Shown: positions 16,948-25,708, counted from the first letter of the stretch. The stretch is DNA of 64,000 bases from Christensenella sp. UBA2853 (GCA_002350845.1 DEFL01000033.1:78848-142847); one strand, 5' to 3'. The notes: a model not told the origin generated them from the letters alone. Numbers and translations are program-made.

Positions 16948-17277
16948 ATGTTTGAGCTGCTGTTTTTCCCCTTCCGTCTGATGGCCGGACTGCTGGGTGG
17001 TATATTTTCCCTGGTTGGCGGACTGCTTCGCGGCATGTTCAGTCTCTTTGGCGGTCTCTTTGTCGCATTCATTTCCATTATGACCGGTATCTGGCCCATC
17101 ATGCTGGTCGGCTGTGCATTCTCGCTTGTATTCGGAATCATCCGCAGCCTCTGGCCTCTGATCTGTATCGGAGCCATCGGTTTTCTGTGCTATGTGCTCT
17201 ATCAGGCCGGTGTCCAGCATGCGAAGGATCATCCGGATGATCGGTTTGCACAGTTTATCAACCGTGTCCGCAGTTAA
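16948..17277 (+). CDS. Small membrane protein, unknown function
   Basis: 109 residues with about three hydrophobic segments. The first two are glycine-rich repeats of similar phrasing (LLGGIFSLVGGLLRG, then MFSLFGGLFVAF), followed by a helix ending at LCYVLYQAG and a short charged tail. ATG 16948 has AAGGAGG upstream; the longer frame begins inside the promoter region. No family is recognised. The repeated aromatic and glycine pattern suggests an oligomeric membrane or stress protein, but that is inference. Two inverted repeats in front hint at tight regulation, and two terminators follow. Confidence 0.72.
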   Translation: MFELLFFPFRLMAGLLGGIFSLVGGLLRGMFSLFGGLFVAFISIMTGIWPIMLVGCAFSLVFGIIRSLWPLICIGAIGFLCYVLYQAGVQHAKDHPDDRFAQFINRVRS

Positions 17278-17283
17278 TATTTC

Positions 17284-17309
17284 AGGCCTGCTGTCCGCAG
17301 GCCTTTTTT
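17284..17309 (+). terminator. First of two tandem terminators
   Basis: AGGCCTGC pairs with GCAGGCCT around TGTCC, followed by T6. Confidence 0.85.
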
Positions 17310-17323
17310 CTGTTCACCTGAGT

Positions 17324-17355
17324 AGCGCTCTGTTCAAGCAGCAGAGCGCTTTTTC
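17324..17355 (+). terminator. Second of two tandem terminators
   Basis: AGCGCTCTG (17324-17332) pairs with CAGAGCGCT (17342-17350), followed by TTTTC. Confidence 0.75.
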
Positions 17356-17367
17356 TGTTTTTTTCAT

Positions 17368-17396
17368 TTGTCAAGAAACCATGCCTGTGCTATCAT
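17368..17396 (+). promoter_or_regulatory. Sigma-A promoter of the AAA+ pair
   Basis: TTGTCA (17368-17373) and TATCAT (17391-17396) have a 17-base spacer. This rules out the longer open frame that begins at 17368. Confidence 0.75.
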
Positions 17397-17430
17397 GAGA
17401 GGCAGATTGAACACAGAAAGGATGCTGCCT

Positions 17431-19320
17431 GTGGAACCTTTGATTTCCAAATGGCACCGTGAACTGGAATTATTCAGTTCTCTCAAGCCTCTTCTGATTT
17501 TGGAGGGCAATGTTCTCGACCAGTACCGCTATCCGGTTGCCGGCTCCATTCCTGAAGATGAACTTGTGCCGCTTTCCCGGTATCTTCATGGGTATTTTTC
17601 CGATCACGGCTATGACCAGATTGTCTTTTATTCCAACCTGATCGGCTTTATGAATCCGTACAATCCGGACATGCTCCGGGACTTTGCCGCGCTCACCGGT
17701 CAGAGCGTGGAGAACGGCGTCATTCCCGCAGAGTTTAAGGGGAATGATGCCAAAACGGCGCCGAACGTCATCCGCCGCAGCATGCTCAATTCCAGAAAAG
17801 CCACCGTTCAGATCCTTGAACTGGCAAGCCACTATATCACAACACCCGAACGCATGGACCAGCAGGACGTCAACAGCTTTAATCTTCTGCTGCAGTCTGC
17901 GCTTTCCGCTTCCACCGTCCGCACCATCTACGGGAAAAAGCAGAATCTCCTGATCCTGGTGGTCAACAAGCTCAATGATCTTCCGGCCTGGTTCTACCTG
18001 AACAATCCCATCTGCAAAACCATCACGCTGGAAGCCCCGGACCGGGATGAGCGCAAGCGTCTGATTTCCGGTTCCGCGTTCCCCACGTTCTTTGACAGTT
18101 CCGTCTACCGGACCGATTACCCGTATTATGCGGAGCACCCGGAAGACCTGGAAAAACTGCAGGAAAAGTTTGTCGGTCTGACCGAAGGCATGACGTTCAC
18201 CGAGCTCGACGCCCTGCGCAATCTCAGCCGCAGGGAAATGACGCCCATCCGTGACCTGTGCACCATTGTGGACCTTTACAAATACGGCATCCGTTCCAAT
18301 CCCTGGGAATCCCTTTCCATGAAGAGTCTCAAGCACGCCAAGCAGGATCTGGAAAAGCGCGTCAAGGGACAGGATGTCGCCCTGGAACGGTCCCTGGATG
18401 TCGTGCGCCGTGCCGTCACCGGCATGAACGGTCTTTCCTCTTCTTCCACCGCCAAGCCCAAAGGCGTGCTTTTCTATGCAGGCCCCACGGGTGTCGGAAA
18501 GACAGAGACGGCAAAAGCCCTCGCGGAGAAACTCTTCGGCGACGAATCCGCCTGCATCCGCTTTGACATGTCCGAGTTCGGCGAAAGCCATTCGGATCAG
18601 AAACTGATGGGTGCACCTCCCGGATACGTCGGGTATGAAGCAGGCGGCCAGCTGACCAACGCGGTGAAGAAACAGCCGTTTTCCATCCTGCTCTTTGACG
18701 AGATTGAAAAGGCCCACCCGACCATCCTGGATAAATTCCTTCAGATTCTGGAAGACGGCCGCATGACAGACGGTCAGGGCAATACAGTCTATTTCTCCGA
18801 ATGCATTATCATCTTCACATCCAACCTGGGCATGTATGTCAAGGATGCGCTGGGCAACCGCCATGCCAATGTCACCATGGATATGACCTATCCTGAAGTG
18901 CAGAGCCAGATCCGTTCCGCTGTGGAAGACTTTTTCAAGCTGGAACTGGGCCGTCCTGAGATTCTGAACCGTATCGGCGAAAACATTGTCGTGTTTGACT
19001 ATATCCGCCAGGAGGCCGGCGAAGCCATTCTGGATGCCCAGATCAAGAAGATCATCCGCCGCATGGATGAACAGAAGCAGATCCGGATTGTCATCCCGGA
19101 TGAGGCGTTCAAAGAACTGCATGATGCGGCCCTCGCCGATCTTTCCAACGGCGGCCGCGGCATCGGCAACCAGGTGGAAAGCCTCCTGATCAACCCGCTT
19201 TCCCGCTGGCTCTTTGAGATGGAAGTCATGTCTGACCGGACGGTCACCATTGATCACTTCCTGACAAAAGCCAATCCGCCTGCGGTCGTATGCCATCTTG
19301 ATGAGAAAGGAAGCGACTGA
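17431..19320 (+). CDS. AAA+ ATPase: degenerate AAA-like half plus ClpB-D2-type half
   Basis: 629 residues. The C-terminal half is a complete ClpA/B D2 module: Walker A GPTGVGKTETAKAL, pore loop GYVGYEAGGQLT, Walker B ILLFDEIEKAH, sensor-1 region IIIFTSNLG, arginine finger GRPEILNRI, and a D2-small domain. The first 310 residues look like an AAA+ domain that has lost ATP binding: the P-loop position reads LLILEGNVLDQY and the Walker B position ILELASHYI, while a sensor-1-like NLLILVVNKLNDLP and a lid-like segment remain. ClpB N- and M-domains and an obvious ClpP-docking loop are missing. GTG 17431 is preferred (AAAGGA 8 bases upstream); ATG 17422 overlaps that site. The next gene follows after 3 bases. 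Confidence 0.85.
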   Translation: MEPLISKWHRELELFSSLKPLLILEGNVLDQYRYPVAGSIPEDELVPLSRYLHGYFSDHGYDQIVFYSNLIGFMNPYNPDMLRDFAALTGQSVENGVIPAEFKGNDAKTAPNVIRRSMLNSRKATVQILELASHYITTPERMDQQDVNSFNLLLQSALSASTVRTIYGKKQNLLILVVNKLNDLPAWFYLNNPICKTITLEAPDRDERKRLISGSAFPTFFDSSVYRTDYPYYAEHPEDLEKLQEKFVGLTEGMTFTELDALRNLSRREMTPIRDLCTIVDLYKYGIRSNPWESLSMKSLKHAKQDLEKRVKGQDVALERSLDVVRRAVTGMNGLSSSSTAKPKGVLFYAGPTGVGKTETAKALAEKLFGDESACIRFDMSEFGESHSDQKLMGAPPGYVGYEAGGQLTNAVKKQPFSILLFDEIEKAHPTILDKFLQILEDGRMTDGQGNTVYFSECIIIFTSNLGMYVKDALGNRHANVTMDMTYPEVQSQIRSAVEDFFKLELGRPEILNRIGENIVVFDYIRQEAGEAILDAQIKKIIRRMDEQKQIRIVIPDEAFKELHDAALADLSNGGRGIGNQVESLLINPLSRWLFEMEVMSDRTVTIDHFLTKANPPAVVCHLDEKGSD

Positions 19321-19323
19321 TCC

Positions 19324-20010
19324 ATGGCTGACAAACCCTATACCAATCCGCTCGACGGCCTGTATGAAATCGTCGGTGATCTGTGGAACATGCAGAAGCT
19401 GGAAGAGGCTGCCGCCCAGCAGCAGCCGGTCAAGCCAGGCCACGCAGCATCTCTCCCTACAGCCCCCAAAAAGGCCGAAGCGCCCGCTCCCCTTCCCTCC
19501 TTTGATCAGATCTGGCAGACTGCGGATGAAAGCATTGACTGGACCGATATCCTGTCCGGACGCAATACCATGGGCCTGGACCCGCTCTCTCCCCGCTGGA
19601 AATTCCTGCGTCAGCACGCGCAGAATGTGCTGTCCGGCTCCCTGACGGATTATGCAGATGTCCTCCGCGAAGTCCGTCCGCTCGATGACATGAAAAAGTA
19701 TGCGCATCATATCCGTGTGCGTGCGCTTTCCTCCGATGAAATCGCTGTCACCTACGAAGCCTTTGAAGAGGATGCGGCCGACAATGCCACCGCATACGAG
19801 CACTATCTGTGCGGCATCGCATTGCGCTGTGCGCGGGATATCTTTGCGGTCCTGCCGGTCACCCATGTTCAAGTCACGGCCTCTGCAGCCGGAAAGCAGC
19901 AGCTGCAGGTTCGTTTTAAGAGAAGTGATATGCAGAAAACGCTCTTCAACTTTATTGATCCTGTCGATTTTGTCCGGGATCTCGGTGCAGAAATCACACC
20001 GGGTGAATAA
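19324..20010 (+). CDS. Unknown partner of the AAA+ ATPase
   Basis: 228 residues that I do not recognise. A short N-terminal helix (GLYEIVGDLWNMQKLEEAAAQQQ) is followed by an Ala/Pro-rich linker (about 40-60) and a compact alpha/beta C-terminal domain with strands such as HHIRVRALSSDEIAVTYEAF and THVQVTASAAGKQQLQVRF. No catalytic motif, signal peptide or membrane helix is visible. It begins 3 bases after the AAA+ gene (AAAGGAAGCG as ribosome site) and ends at a terminator, so the two form a private operon. It is likely a cofactor, adaptor or substrate of the unfoldase; this is inference from position. Confidence 0.75.
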   Translation: MADKPYTNPLDGLYEIVGDLWNMQKLEEAAAQQQPVKPGHAASLPTAPKKAEAPAPLPSFDQIWQTADESIDWTDILSGRNTMGLDPLSPRWKFLRQHAQNVLSGSLTDYADVLREVRPLDDMKKYAHHIRVRALSSDEIAVTYEAFEEDAADNATAYEHYLCGIALRCARDIFAVLPVTHVQVTASAAGKQQLQVRFKRSDMQKTLFNFIDPVDFVRDLGAEITPGE

Positions 20011-20028
20011 CCATCTCGTTGCCTCCAT

Positions 20029-20059
20029 ACCGGTTCTTCTCTGGAAGAACCGGTTTTTT
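20029..20059 (+). terminator. Terminator of the AAA+ operon
   Basis: ACCGGTTCTTC pairs with GAAGAACCGGT around a short TCTG loop, then T6. Confidence 0.85.
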
Positions 20060-20065
20060 CCATGC

Positions 20066-20095
20066 AAAAAAAGCAGACAGCCGCAGCTGTCTGCT
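20066..20095 (-). terminator. Terminator of the glycerophosphodiesterase gene
   Basis: AGCAGACAGC pairs with GCTGTCTGCT around CGCA. On the minus strand the stem is followed by a run of seven T. Confidence 0.8.
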
Positions 20096-20131
20096 GAACA
20101 CGCAGGTTCTTTGCCCATTTCCGGGCATGCT

Positions 20132-20866
20132 TCACTTTGCCAGGAATTCCGAACGCACCTTCAGTGCTCTGTCCGGATAATTGGAGATAATGATATCCGC
20201 ACCCGTCTTCAGGGACATCAGGATATCCTTCTCTTCATTGACTGTCCAGACATTCACTTTGAGCCCCAGTGCATGGGCGGCGTCCGTCTCACCCGGGATC
20301 TGCAGTTCAGAGAAATGCGGATGAATGGCATCCACCTTCAGTGCAGATGCATACTTCCACGGTTCAACCAGAGTCGCATCATACAAAAGACCGCAGGGAA
20401 TGGAAGGATCGATCTCCTTGATATGCAGCATGCTGTAATGATTGAAGCTGGAATAGAGCACCTTGTCGGTCATGCCGGTTTCCTCGGCCAGTTTGATGCA
20501 CTTTTCTTCCAGTTTCTCATAGAAAATCCGGCTGTTCTTAAGCTCGACATTGATGTGCAGTCCAAGCGGTCCAAGCAGTTCGAACACTTCGCGCAGCGTC
20601 GGGATGGTTGCCTTCTCATACTCGGGATGTGTCCGGTTAAACTTCAGATGCTTGAGTTCGCTCGTCGTCATATTGCAGATCAGGCCATGTCCGTTGGAGA
20701 CACGGTCAACTTCTTCATCATGCGCAACAACAAGCTCCCCGTCCTTTGCGATATGGACGTCCAGTTCTACACCTTCCGCTCCCATCTTCGCTGCCAGTTC
20801 AAACGCTTCCAGTGTGTTTTCCGGCGCGTATCCGGAAGCACCGCGGTGACCATAAATCAGCTGCAT
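20132..20866 (-). CDS. ugpQ: Glycerophosphodiester phosphodiesterase
   Basis: 244 residues, bacterial cytoplasmic GDPD. It starts with the family motif IYGHRGASGYAPENT, which contains the catalytic His and metal Glu, followed by VELDVHIAKDGELVVAHDE with the second His. The enzyme hydrolyses deacylated phospholipids (glycerophosphodiesters) to glycerol-3-phosphate and an alcohol. It lies just downstream of a glycerol-3-phosphate-type ABC importer on the same strand, matching the UgpABCE-Q arrangement. A strong terminator between the receptor gene and this one suggests partly separate transcription. GGAGGAATAGGAT precedes the ATG. Confidence 0.92.
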   Translation of the reverse strand: MQLIYGHRGASGYAPENTLEAFELAAKMGAEGVELDVHIAKDGELVVAHDEEVDRVSNGHGLICNMTTSELKHLKFNRTHPEYEKATIPTLREVFELLGPLGLHINVELKNSRIFYEKLEEKCIKLAEETGMTDKVLYSSFNHYSMLHIKEIDPSIPCGLLYDATLVEPWKYASALKVDAIHPHFSELQIPGETDAAHALGLKVNVWTVNEEKDILMSLKTGADIIISNYPDRALKVRSEFLAK

Positions 20867-20921
20867 ATCCTATTCCTCCACTTCTGCATTTCAGGTCATG
20901 AACATTATAGTCTGTCTCCGG

Positions 20922-20957
20922 GCAAAAACAAGGGGCGCGGGCAGAGCCCGCGCCCGG
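20922..20957 (-). terminator. Terminator after the ugpB-like gene
   Basis: GGGCGCGGGC (20933-20942) pairs with GCCCGCGCCC (20946-20955). On the minus strand it is followed by CTTGTTTTTG. Confidence 0.75.
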
Positions 20958-20991
20958 GATCAGCTAAGGATTCAAATCAGTTCCCAGCAGA

Positions 20992-22317
20992 TCAATAGTT
21001 GGTCAGGTTGTACATTTCGATGGCTTCGTTGATTTCAGCGGCAAGCTGCTTGACGCATTCATCCACGTCTTCGATCTCATGATGCACGAGCTTCTCGGTG
21101 TAGGACTGCACCAGAGCGCGGGCCTGAGAGAACACGGCCAGAAGTCCGCCGGCATACTGAGGAGCAGAGCTGTGGAGCTGGTCGAGAGCAACCTGGAACT
21201 GAGGATACTGTGCAACGTTGGCCTTGAAGGCTTCGGTTTCCTGAGCCTTGACGTTGACCGGGAAATAACCGGTGCGGGCATTCCAGAATGCCTGGTTCTC
21301 AGGATTGGTCATGAACTTCACGAATTCCCAGGTAGCAGCTTCACGATCGGCATCGCCGGTCTTGAATGCCCACAGGGAGCCGCCGCCGACAGACACGCCG
21401 CCGACATCATCAGCATTGATGTTCGGGAAGAAACCGACGCCGATTTCAAAGGAATCGCCGACGTTGGTCAGGAGGGTCTTCAGAGCAGCAGTGGATTCGA
21501 GGGTGATGGCGATATCGCCGTTGATGAAGGCCTGCTTGGCATCATCATTGCCCTGGTTGAGGTACGGAGCGATGGCGGTGTCTTCGTCAGCAACAAACTT
21601 CTTCCACACGGAGAGGATATCATGTCCGGCGCCGTTGGAGTCGAATTCGACAGCAGTGGCATAATCCACGCCGCGGCCGTTGTTGTTGTTCACGTAGTTC
21701 TTGCCCATCTTGCCGGTCCACTGTTCGAAGAACCAGCCATAGTTGCCCATGCCGAAGCCGTACTTGGCAGCACCGCTCTCGGTGATCTTCTTGGACATTT
21801 CATAGATTTCGTCGAAGTTCTTCGGAGGAGTGTTGGGATCCAGGCCAGCCTTTTCAAAGGCGGTCTTGTTGTAGTACAGGATCGGGGTGGAGCTGTTGAA
21901 CGGCATGGAATAAAGGGTGCCGTCAACGGTGTAGTATGCAGCAATGTTGGGTTCGATGACGCTGGCATCAAAGCCTTCAGCATCGATGAATTCCTGCATG
22001 GGCTTTGCCCAGCCCTGGTCGATCATGAAACGGGTGCCGATATCATACACCTGCATGATATCGCAGGGGATGGAGGAGATGCCGGCTGCCTTGATCTTGG
22101 CAAACGCGTCATCATAAGCGCCCTGGTATTCATAGTTGACCTTGATCTTGCCTTCATACTGGGTGTTGAAGTCTTCGATCATCGCGGTGATGGCTTCACC
22201 GTTGACACCGCCCATGGCGTGCCAGAAGGTGATTTCCACCGGGCCTTCAGCAGAGGCGAATGCGCAGATGCTGAGCATCATTGCAGCAACCAGAAGCAGA
22301 GAGACGATCTTTTTCAT
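20992..22317 (-). CDS. ugpB: ABC importer substrate-binding protein, glycerol-3-phosphate type (UgpB-like)
   Basis: 441 residues with an N-terminal signal peptide (about 1-23, ending AFASA). The mature protein has the family 1 solute-binding fold: VEITFWHAMGG at the start, PFNSSTPILYYNK in the first lobe, and ITLESTAALKTLL. It resembles UgpB of glycerol-3-phosphate/glycerophosphocholine importers, and the downstream glycerophosphodiesterase supports that substrate class. No lipobox Cys is visible, unusual for a receptor in a monoderm cell. Last gene of the ugpA-ugpE-ugpB operon. AAAAGGAG precedes the ATG. Confidence 0.85.
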   Translation of the reverse strand: MKKIVSLLLVAAMMLSICAFASAEGPVEITFWHAMGGVNGEAITAMIEDFNTQYEGKIKVNYEYQGAYDDAFAKIKAAGISSIPCDIMQVYDIGTRFMIDQGWAKPMQEFIDAEGFDASVIEPNIAAYYTVDGTLYSMPFNSSTPILYYNKTAFEKAGLDPNTPPKNFDEIYEMSKKITESGAAKYGFGMGNYGWFFEQWTGKMGKNYVNNNNGRGVDYATAVEFDSNGAGHDILSVWKKFVADEDTAIAPYLNQGNDDAKQAFINGDIAITLESTAALKTLLTNVGDSFEIGVGFFPNINADDVGGVSVGGGSLWAFKTGDADREAATWEFVKFMTNPENQAFWNARTGYFPVNVKAQETEAFKANVAQYPQFQVALDQLHSSAPQYAGGLLAVFSQARALVQSYTEKLVHHEIEDVDECVKQLAAEINEAIEMYNLTNY

Positions 22318-22367
22318 ACAGAGTTCTCCTTTTCTATTATTTACGGGGTCCTCCCCGTTAGAAACAA

Positions 22368-23228
22368 TTATCCCTTGACCGCGCCGGCCATCAGGCCGTT
22401 GATCAGCTGCTTGTTCATGAAGACGAAGATGCTCAGGGACGGCACGATGACGATGATAACGCCCGCCATCATCAGGCCCATGGACTGTGCATCAATGTCA
22501 TAGAGCATGCTGATACCCACCTGCACGGTACGGAATGTATCTGAGTCCGTGGTCAGCAGAGGCCACATATACTGGTTCCATGTATTCAGGAAGACATAGG
22601 CACCCAGAGCGCCCAGAGCCGGTCTGGAAAGCGGGACAGCAATCTGCAAAAGGAATCTCCAGTTGCTGCACCCGTCAATGGTGCTGGCTTCCTTCAGTTC
22701 TCTCGGGAAGGTCATATAGTTCTGCCGCAGCAGGAAGATGCCCATGGCACTGGTCATGTACGGAACAATCAGAACATGCAGGCTGTTGGTCCATCCCCAT
22801 CCGGCCACGGTCAGATAGTTCGCGATGATGGTCGCTTCGCCGGGCACCATCATGGTGGCCAGGACTGCCATAAACAGGATCTTCTTGCCTTTGAATTCCA
22901 GGAATACAAAGGCGAAGGCTGCCATGGAACAGGTCACCATCTGGCAGAGCATGACGGACGTGGAAACAATAAACGAATTCAGAATATACCGCGAGAAATT
23001 GTAACTGGGATTGGTAAATGCATTGACATAGTTGTTAAACTGTATCGAATGCGGAAGAAGGAGCGTCTTGTAGACCTGATCGGTATCGACCAGTGAAATC
23101 GACAGCGTGTAAATCAGCGGGACGAGAATAATCAGAAGAATCGGGATATTCAGAAGAAAATTGCCTGTATTCTTCAGCTTTCTTTTTCTCTGTGCCCCTG
23201 TATGCTTCATTGTTTTCGCCTGGCTCAT
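22368..23228 (-). CDS. ugpE: ABC importer permease (UgpE-like)
   Basis: 286-residue MalG/UgpE-type permease with about six membrane helices and the coupling-helix EAA motif PRELKEASTIDGCSNWRFLLQ. The ATG at 23228 overlaps the ugpA stop codon (TGATG), indicating translational coupling; an in-frame TTG one codon earlier is less likely. It forms the transmembrane channel with the UgpA-like subunit. The receptor gene follows after 50 bases. Confidence 0.87.
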   Translation of the reverse strand: MSQAKTMKHTGAQRKRKLKNTGNFLLNIPILLIILVPLIYTLSISLVDTDQVYKTLLLPHSIQFNNYVNAFTNPSYNFSRYILNSFIVSTSVMLCQMVTCSMAAFAFVFLEFKGKKILFMAVLATMMVPGEATIIANYLTVAGWGWTNSLHVLIVPYMTSAMGIFLLRQNYMTFPRELKEASTIDGCSNWRFLLQIAVPLSRPALGALGAYVFLNTWNQYMWPLLTTDSDTFRTVQVGISMLYDIDAQSMGLMMAGVIIVIVPSLSIFVFMNKQLINGLMAGAVKG

Positions 23229-24127
23229 CAATAATTCACGCTCCTCTTCTCAAAGCTGAACTGAATAATGGTGATGACGAGGATCATGAGGAAGAGCACG
23301 ACGGAACGGGCGGCAGCCGTCTCAAAGCGCTGAGCCCGGAATGCATCATGCCAGATGGCATAAACAATCAGGTTGGTCGAGCTGTTGGGACTTTCATTGG
23401 TCAGCAGTTTGACCTGGCTGAAGGACTGGAATGCATTGATGATATTGATGATAATCTGGAAGAACAGTGTGGGGGAAATCGTCGGGAAGGTGATATGGAA
23501 CAGTTTCTGCCAGTAGTTGGCGCCGTCGATATCGCAGCTCTCATACAGTTCTGCCGGAACGCTTTTCAGACCGGCACTGATAAAGATGAAGTTGATGCCG
23601 CTCTGCAGCCATATGGTGACTGCAGCCACAGCCCAGAACTGATTGGCGCCTCCAAGGAAGTTGATCTGTGTCCCGAAGAGGTTGTTGAGGAGACCTCCGG
23701 TGGGATGATAAATCATGCGGAAAGCCATGGATGCCGCTGCCGATGCAATGGCGACCGGCATGGCATAGACTGCTGCGCAGAATCCAGATCCAAAATACCG
23801 GTTATAGGTCAGAAGGCTTGTGATCAGGCCGATGAGCAGCCCGCCCAGGGCTACAACACCGACAAACTTGAGGGTTGAAACAATGCTGGCCCAGAAGTCA
23901 GCTTTTCCGAAAAGACGGATGGTATAGTTGTCAATCCCAACAAACTTCTTCGGTCTGCCCAGTGCGTCCGTAACCCATGTCGAGAGATAAATGGTACGGG
24001 CAAAGGGATAGTAGAGGAAGATAGCAAAAATCACCAGCGCCGGCAGCAGAAAAAGATAGGGTTCGATCCGTTCATACGGCGTCTTCTTGATCCGCATCGG
24101 CCTTGGTTTCGCAGGATTCTTAACCAT
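23228..24127 (-). CDS. ugpA: ABC importer permease (UgpA-like)
   Basis: 299-residue MalF/UgpA-type permease. It has a basic N-terminus, a first membrane helix around 25-45, and an EAA loop reading PAELYESCDIDGANYWQKLF. First gene of the operon, with GGAGGTCAAGTCT before the ATG and a consensus promoter about 145 bases upstream. The operon has no ATP-binding subunit, so it must share an ATPase made elsewhere, as many Firmicutes carbohydrate importers do with MsmK/UgpC-like proteins. Confidence 0.87.
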   Translation of the reverse strand: MVKNPAKPRPMRIKKTPYERIEPYLFLLPALVIFAIFLYYPFARTIYLSTWVTDALGRPKKFVGIDNYTIRLFGKADFWASIVSTLKFVGVVALGGLLIGLITSLLTYNRYFGSGFCAAVYAMPVAIASAAASMAFRMIYHPTGGLLNNLFGTQINFLGGANQFWAVAAVTIWLQSGINFIFISAGLKSVPAELYESCDIDGANYWQKLFHITFPTISPTLFFQIIINIINAFQSFSQVKLLTNESPNSSTNLIVYAIWHDAFRAQRFETAAARSVVLFLMILVITIIQFSFEKRSVNY

Positions 24128-24271
24128 AGACTTGACCTCCGTGCTCCCGGCACCCTACTTTACAAAAACAAAGAAATAACCCTTTCATTCGGTTTCCGGT
24201 GCAAACGATGATCTGCTGATGAGCCGATTCCTGAAATGGTTATTCGTGTTCCGTTTGTGGCTGCCGCAGTT

Positions 24272-24300
24272 AGTGTATCATCTCCTCTGAATAATGTCAA
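24272..24300 (-). promoter_or_regulatory. Sigma-A promoter of the ugp operon
   Basis: On the minus strand a perfect TTGACA (24295-24300) and TACACT (24272-24277) have 17-base spacing. The leader to ugpA is about 140 bases. The rest of 24301-24460 shows no gene. Confidence 0.8.
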
Positions 24301-24460
24301 TATTGACTTATTTTCTTCCATATCGTCCTGTTTTAAGTGTCATATGGACTCATCCCGATCAAAATGTGCAGAAAGCGTATTCTGCCGCCTGAAAGAACAC
24401 GATTTCTGCATAACTGTGACATCACAGTTTCATATTTCACGGTGCACCTGGCGGATCACG

Positions 24461-24491
24461 AAAAAACCGGACAGACTTTCGCTCTGTCCGG
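24461..24491 (-). terminator. Terminator after the rRNA methyltransferase gene
   Basis: CCGGACAGA pairs with TCTGTCCGG around a CTTTCGC loop. On the minus strand it is followed by T6. Confidence 0.8.
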
Positions 24492-24564
24492 AACTGCATC
24501 ATGATTTTCCTGTCTGAAGAGCAGGAAGCACCCTGCCCTCCTCATGTTTGGTTCTTCTTTCGGA

Positions 24565-25470
24565 TTATCGGATTTTTCTGAGCTTTGCCACATAGAATCC
24601 CTCGTGCAGGGCATCCGGGCAGACCAGGAGCGTACCCGGCAGTTTCACAGGCAGCTGAGGGAAATCATGCATGAAATCATCTTCGATGGGAACAAGTTCC
24701 ATGTTTCCTGTTTTCAGGGCATACGTCACGACGTCCTCATTCTCTTCCGGAAGAATGGAGCATGTGGAATAGACCATCTCCCCGCCTTTTTTCAGCAGGC
24801 GGATCGCTTTGGCCATCATGGCCTTCTGGGTTTTCACCGTTTTGAGCACCCAGTCGGGGGTCATGCGCCGTGGCGGCACGCCGTCCCTGAGTTCAAGCGT
24901 TCCGCTCCCTGTGCATGGTGCATCCAAAAGAATCCTGTCAAAGCGGAACAGATCATCCAGATCCCTTGCATCCTTCTGCATGACCAGCGCGGAAGCCTTC
25001 TGCATTTTCAGGTTGTATCTGAGGCGCTCTGCACGCCGTGCATCGCGTTCGCAGGCTGTGATCTGTGCTTTTCCTCCGGTCAGTGCGGCGATCTGCGTCG
25101 TTTTTCCTCCGGGAGCCGCTGCCATATCCAGGACTGCTTCCCCGGGCTGAGGATTCAGGACAACCGGCGGAATCATGGCGGAGAGATTCTGCAGATACAC
25201 TTTTCCCTCGCTATAGACATTCAGCTTTTCGATTTCATTTTCCCTTGCTTCACTCAGGATCAGTGCCTGTTCATACCAGTCGACATTTTGCCAGGCAATG
25301 CCTGCCCGATCCAGTTCACCGCAGACTTCTCCCCTGTCTGCACTGAGCGTATTGATCCGCATGGTTACCGGCCGCACTGCTTTGTATCCGAGTTCAATCC
25401 TCTCGGCTGTCTCCTGTCCATAGCAGCTGAGCAGCCGCTCCTGAAGATACGCAGGTATTCTTTCATCCAT
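24565..25470 (-). CDS. RNA m5C methyltransferase, RsmB/RsmF (NOL1/NOP2/sun) family
   Basis: 301 residues. The SAM-binding motif LDMAAAPGGKTTQIA (about 120), motif IV DAPCTGSGTLE and motif VI YSTCSILPEENE mark an RNA 5-methylcytosine methyltransferase; the Cys in PCTG and STCS are the release and catalytic residues. It lacks the C-terminal extension of RsmF and an N-terminal NusB-like domain, so it is a minimal form acting probably on 16S rRNA. ATG 25470 has AGGA and GGGAGA upstream; the first M of the frame at 25491 is less well placed. Single-gene transcript. Confidence 0.88.
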   Translation of the reverse strand: MDERIPAYLQERLLSCYGQETAERIELGYKAVRPVTMRINTLSADRGEVCGELDRAGIAWQNVDWYEQALILSEARENEIEKLNVYSEGKVYLQNLSAMIPPVVLNPQPGEAVLDMAAAPGGKTTQIAALTGGKAQITACERDARRAERLRYNLKMQKASALVMQKDARDLDDLFRFDRILLDAPCTGSGTLELRDGVPPRRMTPDWVLKTVKTQKAMMAKAIRLLKKGGEMVYSTCSILPEENEDVVTYALKTGNMELVPIEDDFMHDFPQLPVKLPGTLLVCPDALHEGFYVAKLRKIR

Positions 25471-25652
25471 TGTTCCTGATCTCCCATTCATGCCTCGGTA
25501 TGGCGGAGGTCTGCCCCTCTGCCGGAATACGGTTCCCGGAACAGTATATCAGCTCCGTTGACCATGTCAATCTGTGGCCCGCTCCGCATTTTCACCGTGC
25601 TCAGGCGGAGGGCGGAACCCCTCCGGTCCGCTCGAAACTCCTTCTCCAGTCA

Positions 25653-25682
25653 ACAAAAGGCCATGCGGATCATGGCCTTTTG
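25653..25682 (-). terminator. Terminator of the ilvC-ilvA-ridA operon
   Basis: ACAAAAGGCCATG pairs with CATGGCCTTTTGT. It lies 27 bases after the ridA stop. Confidence 0.8.
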
Positions 25683-25708
25683 TCTGGCGCTGCCTGATAC
25701 GGCAGTCT

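Noticed and set aside
17470..20118. Open frame of 882 codons on the minus strand
   Set aside because: It lies antisense to the AAA+ pair; the strong codon bias of the real genes leaves few stops on the opposite strand. No ribosome site or recognisable domain supports it.
24301..24460. Possible small gene between the ugp promoter and the methyltransferase terminator
   Set aside because: An open frame exists on the plus strand but it has no ribosome site and crosses both the promoter and terminator; I see nothing coding there.
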